DNA from: a virus
DNA length: 42,145 nucleotides
Reading direction: 5' to 3' (one strand)
IMG/VR virus record: IMGVR_UViG_3300018414_000012
Coordinates: 1 to 42,145 of that record
A program made the translations under genes and the position numbers. Below, in pieces: positions 23,952 to 29,855 of this stretch. The notes beneath the pieces were generated by a model, which searched no databases, was not told where the DNA came from, and saw only the letters and a list, made by a program, of their open reading frames with translations. The first letter of the stretch is position 1. The number at the start of each line of letters is the position of its first letter.

Positions 23952-24104
23952 GGAGCGGGTGTTGATCCGCTCCAGGTGGCCGGGGAGTTGATAAGTCGTG
24001 GACCGACCGCCCGGCTTTCGGCTTGCGCCTATTGCATCACCGAGCCTCCCCGACCGTTTTACGGGTAGGGTAAGCCGGTGCCCCCCTGATGAGGAGACAC
24101 CGGC
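23952..24104 (-). ncRNA. Structured leader region upstream of membrane protein gene
   Basis: On the minus strand three helices can form: GCCGGTG/CACCGGC (24074-24104), a 10-bp stem GGTCGGGGAG/CTCCCCGGCC with one G-U pair (24046-24055 with 23978-23987) enclosing a GCAA tetraloop hairpin (24020-24029), and GGAGCGG/CCGCTCC (23952-23973) ending one base before the ATG. The G-U pair favours the minus RNA. It may be a regulatory 5' leader; no known riboswitch recognised. The rest of 24105-24419 shows no supported gene. Confidence 0.45.
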
Positions 24105-24419
24105 AAATTTGATCCACGGGTTATCAAGCCCGGCCCACGGTTAAGCGGACAGGCGCGGGATAACTCATGAATCCCCTGGTTTCAACCTCGGAGTTGCTCG
24201 GAATGGGTTTTTCTTTGTAACCGGGGCGAAACGAGCATGCTAACAGGAAACAAGGGTCCGCATAGGCAATTCGTCGCTTGTTCCGAAATGAATGGCATTT
24301 TGCAACATATGGCCGATTTTGGGATTTTCCCTTGTATGGTCCGAAAAATATGATACCACATCTGGTGTCGGGAGTTCTGATCCAACGACAAAGTTCTTTC
24401 CAAGGAGTCGTATCCGAGG

Positions 24420-24467
24420 AGGCCAGTGCGGGTAAGTCAGAACTCCTCGCGCTGGCCTTTCTTCTTT
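24420..24467 (+). terminator. Terminator-like hairpin with a competing stem
   Basis: AGGCCAGTGCG (24420-24430) pairs with CGCGCTGGCCT (24448-24458), 11 bp with one G-U, followed by TTCTTCTTT. An alternative stem GAGGAG/CTCCTC overlaps it and would exclude it, the form of an attenuator. Plus strand, upstream of the small genes at 24530 onward. Confidence 0.5.
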
Positions 24468-24529
24468 GCGGGGAAGGGTTCGCCAAATCGCCCGGTAATG
24501 CGGGCCTCGGAGGCAAAGGGGGAAACCTC

Positions 24530-24673
24530 ATGCTGGAAACAATCTTCACCCGGGGGCAATTCTTACGACTTCTTAGTCCCCAAAGGTCATATCAGGAAAC
24601 TGGATACCTCACCGAACCTATACGGAAGCCAAAATCGAAGATTGGAAGGACGATGGTTTACTACCGGATTTAG
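24530..24673 (+). CDS. 47-aa winged-helix/excisionase-like fragment
   Basis: FLRLLSPQRSYQETGYLTEP then IRKPKSKIGRTMVYYR resembles the end of a MerR/excisionase-type winged helix, which normally continues with a helix after YYR. Here a stop follows at once, while another frame stays open to 24726 with protein-like sequence (EAKIEDWKDDGLLPDLVSSL). A frameshifted gene is possible. AGGGGGAA precedes the ATG. Confidence 0.35.
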   Translation: MLETIFTRGQFLRLLSPQRSYQETGYLTEPIRKPKSKIGRTMVYYRI

Positions 24674-24819
24674 TTTCTTCGCTCAGTGACTCAGTAAAAG
24701 GGACGGTTTTTCTAACTGATCCCTAAGAAGTCGCTCTTGTTTCTGTTTCCTATCCGACCGACCGGAAGCCAAGGAGAAGAGGGCGGCAATACCAACAAGG
24801 ATCAAAACCCGGAACCTGC

Positions 24820-25044
24820 ATGAGCATCGCGAAACGAGAGATGATGACGATTGTCCTGACGCCTGAATTGCTGGAAACAGGGATGAAGGCAGGGAGAGGA
24901 CTCAAAAGGATTCAGGCCAAAATACTTGGTGTTGGCTGGCCCTTGGTTTCTGGATGGAAAGAAAAAGCAACAGGGAAGGTATTGTCCTGGTCCGAGTGGG
25001 AAAACTTTCTGGAAGAGGGCCGGAAAAGGAAAAAGTCCCCCTAA
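24820..25044 (+). CDS. 74-aa basic hypothetical protein
   Basis: Basic protein (IAKREMMTIVLTPELLETGM; GRGLKRIQAKILGVGWPL). The minus strand has no long frame here, so the plus-strand reading is favoured. Met 8/9 could be the true start. Accessory gene of unknown role, opposite in direction to the structural operon. Confidence 0.5.
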   Translation: MSIAKREMMTIVLTPELLETGMKAGRGLKRIQAKILGVGWPLVSGWKEKATGKVLSWSEWENFLEEGRKRKKSP

Positions 25045-25071
25045 AAAACCAAAATTGCCCGGATTGCCCGC

Positions 25072-25443
25072 ATGAGAGGAAAAATCATCCCGTTCCCGAT
25101 ATCCAATACCCGGCCAGAAAGTGACATTTCCGTGGCCAAGGGTGACGGTCCGCCCGATTTCCTCGGGCTGCTGATCAGGGCTTCCTCGCTTTCTTCGCCG
25201 CCGGCAATACTAACGGAAAATTTCATGAGAAAGAGACTGAGTCCAGCGGATGAGGTAATCAGGAGTGCTCGCCGGAAGGGCGGACCCTTGGATGCCGAGG
25301 GGTTTGAATTCGTCTGCACCAAGTGTGGTGAGCGCGTCTTTTTCAGCATCCGTGAGGTCGTCAAGAGCCCCGCGAGGACTTGCCCCAAGTGCGGGAGTGG
25401 TTCCCTTGACCGCGTCGGTCAGGATGGCGATGCAAGTCCCTAG
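25072..25443 (+). CDS. 123-aa zinc-ribbon protein
   Basis: The C-terminal half holds FVCTKCGERVFF and ARTCPKCGSGSL, two CxxC pairs about 20 residues apart, a zinc ribbon. The N-terminus is unrecognised (MRGKIIPFPISNTRPESD). Overlaps a minus-strand frame (25210-25470). The Cys pattern supports the plus strand. Confidence 0.5.
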   Translation: MRGKIIPFPISNTRPESDISVAKGDGPPDFLGLLIRASSLSSPPAILTENFMRKRLSPADEVIRSARRKGGPLDAEGFEFVCTKCGERVFFSIREVVKSPARTCPKCGSGSLDRVGQDGDASP

Positions 25444-25470
25444 ATTTTTGGCGGCAGTTTCAGCGTTCAT
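25210..25470 (-). CDS. Possible 86-aa protein antisense to zinc-ribbon gene
   Basis: Reads MNAETAAKNLGTCIAILTDA and later LTDAEKDALTTLGADEFKPL, plausible protein sequence. Its start context AAATGAACGCTGAA recurs exactly at 25885. One of this pair of opposed frames is probably a shadow. Confidence 0.35.
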   Translation of the reverse strand: MNAETAAKNLGTCIAILTDAVKGTTPALGASPRGALDDLTDAEKDALTTLGADEFKPLGIQGSALPASTPDYLIRWTQSLSHEIFR

Positions 25471-25503
25471 TTGATTGTTCCGAAAATAACCTGCAAAGTC
25501 CCC

Positions 25504-25755
25504 ATGAAATACATCCTGCTCACGGTTCCAAACCCGAACCCCTCAGACAGCTTTATCAATGATGCGCACGCAATCCTGACTATCGATTTAGAAAAGCTCG
25601 GACTGCCCCACGAAGCTGCCGTAAGGCTCGGCCCATGTGGATGGCTGATACCGCGAGATGCGGCCATGCCCTTCGTCCTGCGGGTGGCAGATGCCGCGAA
25701 AAACAGAAACCAGGCAATCCTTCCAGTTGTTCAATACCTTCGGGATGACGACTAG
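25504..25755 (+). CDS. 83-aa hypothetical protein
   Basis: Reads MKYILLTVPNPNPSDSFI and then ILTIDLEKLGLPHEAAVRLG, with regular strand/helix alternation. Not recognised. Opposes a minus-strand frame over its 3' two-thirds. Confidence 0.5.
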   Translation: MKYILLTVPNPNPSDSFINDAHAILTIDLEKLGLPHEAAVRLGPCGWLIPRDAAMPFVLRVADAAKNRNQAILPVVQYLRDDD

Positions 25756-25885
25756 CCCCTTTTGATTCAGCGTCCTGTTCCCCGAACAATTTCATGTATC
25801 TCATAAGACGTGTGATGGGAGGCTCCGAACCCGGCGGATCGGCAAGAAGACGAGCGAGAATATTTAATTTTGATTCAGCGTTCAT
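25580..25885 (-). CDS. Possible 101-aa protein, C-terminal part antisense
   Basis: The first 43 residues (MNAESKLNILARLLADPPGS) lie outside the opposing gene and follow the 25887-26099 gene by one base; the remainder mirrors the plus-strand gene. Could be a shorter real gene extended by accident. Confidence 0.35.
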   Translation of the reverse strand: MNAESKLNILARLLADPPGSEPPITRLMRYMKLFGEQDAESKGASRHPEGIEQLEGLPGFCFSRHLPPAGRRAWPHLAVSAIHMGRALRQLRGAVRAFLNR

Positions 25886-25904
25886 TTCAAACTGGCCCAT
25901 TACC
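25885..25904. repeat. 20-bp direct repeat, copy 1
   Basis: TTTCAAACTGGCCCATTACC, identical to 26371-26390 but for one base. The pair brackets a two-gene cassette. Confidence 0.85.
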
Positions 25905-26099
25905 GGGTGGTGTATTGATCGACTCCAAAGGCGGTCCGTAGTCCCACCGGATGTTCCCGATGATTTCCTTGACCATTTTCCACCGCTTCCGGTTGGCCGG
26001 ATCGTTGCATCCATCCGGCGAGGCCGACAAGATCCGGGGAAGTTCCGATTCCAGCAATGCCAGGTCGTCTTCCTTGATTTGGTAGAATTTGGTTTTCAT
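25887..26099 (-). CDS. 70-aa hypothetical protein in repeat-flanked cassette
   Basis: Charged helical N-terminus (MKTKFYQIKEDDLALLESEL), then Asn/Lys/Trp-rich middle. Not recognised. Its end lies in one copy of the 20-bp direct repeat. Follows the membrane protein gene by four bases. Confidence 0.55.
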   Translation of the reverse strand: MKTKFYQIKEDDLALLESELPRILSASPDGCNDPANRKRWKMVKEIIGNIRWDYGPPLESINTPPGNGPV

Positions 26100-26103
26100 C
26101 CGA

Positions 26104-26313
26104 TCATCCCCGATAAAGGTCAACGACGAAAAAAGCTACGAGGAATACCGAGAATATGCCGAAAGAAATCACGAGAAGTTCAAACGCCGTGGCCCGATTA
26201 GGAGGGTGCTCGATCAGTCTCTTTTCGGGATCGCGTTCGTCCAAGTAGCATTGCTCGCACTGGCGAATTACTCCGTGTAGGTCCTCCAGCTTCTTCTTAG
26301 TAGATGAATTCAT
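26104..26313 (-). CDS. 69-aa C-tail membrane protein in repeat-flanked cassette
   Basis: Soluble N-terminus with CEQCYLDERDPEKR, then a strong membrane helix (LLVISFGIFSVFLVAFFVV) and DLYRG. Possibly an accessory envelope protein. Upstream 26314-26398 holds a repeat copy and an A/T-rich leader but no clear promoter. Confidence 0.55.
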   Translation of the reverse strand: MNSSTKKKLEDLHGVIRQCEQCYLDERDPEKRLIEHPPNRATAFELLVISFGIFSVFLVAFFVVDLYRG

Positions 26314-26370
26314 GGAACTTAAATTATTTTCTTGACGTTAACACTAGTAAATCCAATAAGTTATATGGGG

Positions 26371-26390
26371 TTTCGAACTGGCCCATTACC
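26371..26390. repeat. 20-bp direct repeat, copy 2
   Basis: TTTCGAACTGGCCCATTACC, eight bases after the stop end of the 467-aa virion gene. See copy at 25885-25904. Confidence 0.85.
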
Positions 26391-26398
26391 AAAGTTCG

Positions 26399-27802
26399 TT
26401 AACGCGGAAGAAGCCCTCTTAGTTTGCTGGATGCTTCTGCCGCCCGGTCCACAGGATTTGGACCGGAAGGCGAGACAATAGGCGCGTTCGCATCATTTGC
26501 AATGATACTTTTCGCCCTGTTCATGAACCAAGCCCAAGTTTCTGGTGGATCAGTAATTGTTGGACGACGTGCCATGAGTTGCTTCATTTCGTCCTCGCTG
26601 ACTGGCTTGAGATTCTTTGCCGCGTTAAGAAGATCCTGTTCCAGCAAATCAAGCTGAAGCTGTTTCTGGTTCGCTCGCGTTTCCGCCGAGTTGCCCCCAG
26701 GAACAAATGGAATTCCGCCCATAAATGATCCTACGCCCTCACCGAATCCAACAGCATCCTTCAACGCATCTTTGGGATTTCCGTCCGGAGTAAGATACTT
26801 GTCGATGGTATCCACCACTCTTTGATTTACCGATTTGGCTTCCACTTTGGCCGCCGCCGTGACTTTGGCCGCATCCTTGGCAGCTTGGATAGCCAATTGC
26901 TTTTGCTGAATATCGAGTGCCTTTGCCGGGTCTGGAGGAGTGACTCCGAAACCGTTGATCGGCGGCAGAACCATTCCAAGTTCCTCGTCCGAGGCATCCG
27001 CCGGAGTGAACACCGGCAAATCCGGGTTGGTAGGGTCCGACGCGCCGGGAGGAAGTAAGATTTCCGGGGCTTGCAGATCCGATACGGATCCGGACGCGGG
27101 ATCGAAAGCCATTTTTTTGGTAGAACCTCCCCCAATCGGGATGTCCACGATTTGAAGGTCTTTTTTCTTCTCGTCCGGAATGAGCTTGGAAAGCGAAGTC
27201 GCCAAAGCGTATTGCTCGGTTCCCGTGAGACCGTCCAGATTGATTCCGTTGGCCATTGAGGCTGGCAACGCGCTTTTGACATACTGCGCCAGCACCGGAC
27301 CCGCCGCGTTCTGTGTCGTCTCGTCCAGATCCATCGCTTTCTCGATGGCGGTTTGTTTCCGCTCCTGCTGCTGGATATCCTGGGTGGTGGCAAGCTGCCG
27401 CAGCGATGATTCACGCTCACGCAAGTCCTGGTCCCGCAGACGCATGGATTGGTCAGCCTGATAACGCTTCTCTCCCACGCCCATCGCGATCATGTCGGCA
27501 ATACCTGACGCAACCGCAGCCCGCTCACTCAAAGGCGCGTCCTCGTTTTTCAACTCGTTGGCAATCGCCGTGAGCCGTCCAGCCTGATCGGGGAAAAGCT
27601 GGATCGCCGCGTCAATCTGCGCCTGAGATGCCTTGAGAGTGTTCTTCGCCTCCTTTTGCTCCTTCGCGTAATCGCGGTTCACCGCGTCGATTTTATTTCC
27701 AAGACCGATGATGCCTTGCGCCTCGGTATTCGCGGCCTGCGCAAAACCTGAGAAATCCTGCAAAAACAGGCGTGGGTCAATGGAGTCTCCGAGTCTGGCC
27801 AT
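26399..27802 (-). CDS. Putative internal virion/ejection protein, 467 aa
   Basis: Long, helical, Gln/Ala/Asp-rich, with heptad-like regions (YAKEQKEAKNTLKASQAQID; RDQDLRERESSLRQLATTQD) and a glycine patch (FGEGVGSFMGGIPFVPGG). Overlaps the upstream 300-aa gene by one base. Layout follows podovirus inner-core proteins, ejected with DNA into the host. Family not certain. Confidence 0.55.
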   Translation of the reverse strand: MARLGDSIDPRLFLQDFSGFAQAANTEAQGIIGLGNKIDAVNRDYAKEQKEAKNTLKASQAQIDAAIQLFPDQAGRLTAIANELKNEDAPLSERAAVASGIADMIAMGVGEKRYQADQSMRLRDQDLRERESSLRQLATTQDIQQQERKQTAIEKAMDLDETTQNAAGPVLAQYVKSALPASMANGINLDGLTGTEQYALATSLSKLIPDEKKKDLQIVDIPIGGGSTKKMAFDPASGSVSDLQAPEILLPPGASDPTNPDLPVFTPADASDEELGMVLPPINGFGVTPPDPAKALDIQQKQLAIQAAKDAAKVTAAAKVEAKSVNQRVVDTIDKYLTPDGNPKDALKDAVGFGEGVGSFMGGIPFVPGGNSAETRANQKQLQLDLLEQDLLNAAKNLKPVSEDEMKQLMARRPTITDPPETWAWFMNRAKSIIANDANAPIVSPSGPNPVDRAAEASSKLRGLLPR

Positions 27803-28704
27803 CAGCGGTATTGCATGTAGGAGCTAAAAGCATTTCCCAACCCGCTGTATAGCGCGGCATTTTGGGCGGCGGATGATTGGGCGGCGGCACTCGCGTAGCC
27901 AAGTTGGTTCTGCCGGTTGGCCGCCCCGATGTTCACCCCGGCGTCAGGATTGATCAATTGCGGCGTGGCGGAACCGAGCGACGAAAGACCGATCCCGAGA
28001 AGTCCCTGACCAGCTTGATAGGATTGCGGTGTCCGGTTGAGTTGCGACAATCCTGGTTGCTGGTAGAACGCCTGTGAAGCCGCAAGGGCGTTGTTGGTGG
28101 TCTGATACGCTTCCTGCCGCTTGCTGCCGAGGATCGAGTCGCGGTTGAGGATCTCAGCGGAAATGGCCGAATTATCCAATTCCCTCCCACGGTCGCCAGC
28201 CGCCTCGCGGGCGAACTGCTGGGCAGACCGCTGTTCCGATCCGGTCAGGCCGGTGGCGGCACGCTGTGCGTCGGTTGCCTGTTGTCCAAGCTGCCTTACC
28301 TGCGCGGCACCCTGCGGGTCGAGGGAGTCCAGGAAGCTCCTTGTCAGGCCCGTGTTCTCCTTGAGGTTGCGTAGTTCCCGCTTCTGCGCCCGCTGGAGTT
28401 GATTGGCGGTGCGCGTGGTGGTCTTGTTTGATAGTCCGAGCAGTCCCATCTGCCCCTTGCCACCCTGGAGAAACGACTGGATCTCCCCGAGGTTAATCCC
28501 TTGGAATTTCCCACGGTATTTGCCCTCAAGCCCGAGAATGTCTGGCAGCGACTCGCCATAGGCCCCGACATAGTCGCGGATATCCTGACCGATGTTCGGT
28601 TGTCCATTTTTGGCTGCTTTCTTGGCGGCGTTTTTCTGACTCTGGGAGTTGGCATAACCAACACCTGCCGACACGACCGTTGCTCCGACTGCTACCCAGC
28701 TCAT
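27802..28704 (-). CDS. Putative ejection/internal virion protein, 300 aa
   Basis: N-terminal glycine-rich hydrophobic helix (WVAVGATVVSAGVGYANSQS), a Lys/Ala stretch, then Gln/Ala/Ser-rich helices. This resembles T7 gp14-like inner-core proteins that insert in the outer membrane during ejection. Overlaps neighbours by ATGA and one base. Works with the 467-aa protein (inference). Confidence 0.6.
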   Translation of the reverse strand: MSWVAVGATVVSAGVGYANSQSQKNAAKKAAKNGQPNIGQDIRDYVGAYGESLPDILGLEGKYRGKFQGINLGEIQSFLQGGKGQMGLLGLSNKTTTRTANQLQRAQKRELRNLKENTGLTRSFLDSLDPQGAAQVRQLGQQATDAQRAATGLTGSEQRSAQQFAREAAGDRGRELDNSAISAEILNRDSILGSKRQEAYQTTNNALAASQAFYQQPGLSQLNRTPQSYQAGQGLLGIGLSSLGSATPQLINPDAGVNIGAANRQNQLGYASAAAQSSAAQNAALYSGLGNAFSSYMQYR

Positions 28705-29153
28705 GCTAATTTAGGGGTTGGATGTTGCCGCCATTGGTTCAGGCGCGGGTGATCCTTGTTTTCAAAAAACGGGTTGGTATCCGGCTCGGTGATTCTTTCT
28801 CCGATTTCGTCCGGGTTCTGTATATCCTCAGGATTGGCGTGGATTGTCAACCACACGGTATCCGTTACCGCAAATAATATGCGTTTGGTCCCTGCTGGGG
28901 TAACCCCGGAAACGGGTCCGGTGTAGCGGATGTTCTCGGAATTTGATCTAACTTCGACGGTTCCGCTAAGGATAATGAAAGGATGCTCGGTCTTGTGCTG
29001 GCGACTGGTGAGGATGCTACCTGCTGGCAGTAGAGTCTGGCGGACGTAAATACCCGGCGTGAAAAGATGGGTCACCGGAAAATCAACGGCAGGTAGACGC
29101 GAGATGGCAAGTTCCACCTCGTCCATCATTGTTGGTTCCCTGAGTGAGTCCAT
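28701..29153 (-). CDS. Phage cupin-domain protein
   Basis: 150 aa. 'HLFTPGIYVRQTLLPAGSIL', HKTEHPFIILSGTVEV, 'AGTKRILFA' and TDTVWLTIHANPED match the small cupin proteins found beside virion genes in many phages. The His residues in HKTEH and H-A-N are candidate metal ligands. Role unknown, perhaps structural. Overlaps neighbours on both sides. Confidence 0.7.
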   Translation of the reverse strand: MDSLREPTMMDEVELAISRLPAVDFPVTHLFTPGIYVRQTLLPAGSILTSRQHKTEHPFIILSGTVEVRSNSENIRYTGPVSGVTPAGTKRILFAVTDTVWLTIHANPEDIQNPDEIGERITEPDTNPFFENKDHPRLNQWRQHPTPKLA

Positions 29154-29854
29154 TAGGATTGGATTCCGTAAACCACGAATGAAATCGCCCGTCCTGGGCC
29201 TTCCGCCGGGTGCATGATCCGGAACGTTCCCGTCTGCTTGTCATAGATCGTGGCTGACAGGTTCTCCGTGCCGTCACTTTCAAATTGAGCCACCGCGACA
29301 TACAGCGTGGTGGACATGTCGGTGTCGATCACAACGGTAGTGTGCGTTGAATCAACCCGGGTGAGTGATGTTATATTGTAACTCCCTGTCCGCAAGGTCC
29401 TGCCTGTCCCGGTGATGTTGAATCCACCGTATGCCTTGGCCACGCCGGGTGAATATCTCACCATGTCGGGAGTAACGAGCAATTGGCTCGTTTCATTCTG
29501 CATTTGACCCTTAGCGGGAAGGGCGTTCGCGTTGATCTTGCTGAAATCGACCGCCCCAGACATTATCCTCGGTCCGGAAACCGAGAGCGGCTGGATATTT
29601 GCTGTTCCAACAGATGTTGGCCCCAATTTGGCGTTGGTTACACTCCCATCGACCAGCTGTGTTGTTCCCACGCTGTTGGCCCCCATATTACCAATGAGAA
29701 CCGTTCCCAATTTTATCTGACCAAGGACAATCGCGAGAGTGCCATCAGCTAAAAGATCCGAAGTCGGCGCAAGTCCGCCCACGATCTCGTTCAGCTTTGA
29801 GCTTGTCACCTGATCTCCGTCAGCGAATGTGATTGTAGTGGCGAATCCTGGCAT
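29153..29854 (-). CDS. Tail fibre/appendage protein, 233 aa
   Basis: Repeats of the form SVTNAKLGPTSVGTANIQP in the first half, then a beta-rich C-terminal domain (TTVVIDTDMSTTLYVAVAQF). Such repeats are common in phage fibre shafts. It follows the nozzle-like gene by one base and is likely a second receptor-binding or stabilising appendage. Confidence 0.6.
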   Translation of the reverse strand: MPGFATTITFADGDQVTSSKLNEIVGGLAPTSDLLADGTLAIVLGQIKLGTVLIGNMGANSVGTTQLVDGSVTNAKLGPTSVGTANIQPLSVSGPRIMSGAVDFSKINANALPAKGQMQNETSQLLVTPDMVRYSPGVAKAYGGFNITGTGRTLRTGSYNITSLTRVDSTHTTVVIDTDMSTTLYVAVAQFESDGTENLSATIYDKQTGTFRIMHPAEGPGRAISFVVYGIQS

Positions 29855-29855
29855 T

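Noticed and set aside
24081-24104. CTGATGAG resembling a hammerhead ribozyme core or a cobalamin-box-like GGAGAC
   Set aside because: The GAAA and stem arrangement of a hammerhead is missing, and no other cobalamin riboswitch parts (such as GCAACTG) are present.
23951-24123. tRNA or tmRNA in the structured region
   Set aside because: No T-arm (GGTTCRA), no matching acceptor stem and no CCA.
24124-24549. 141-aa minus-strand frame
   Set aside because: Pro/Arg/Ser-rich, low-complexity, no ribosome site and lies across hairpins; looks like a chance frame.
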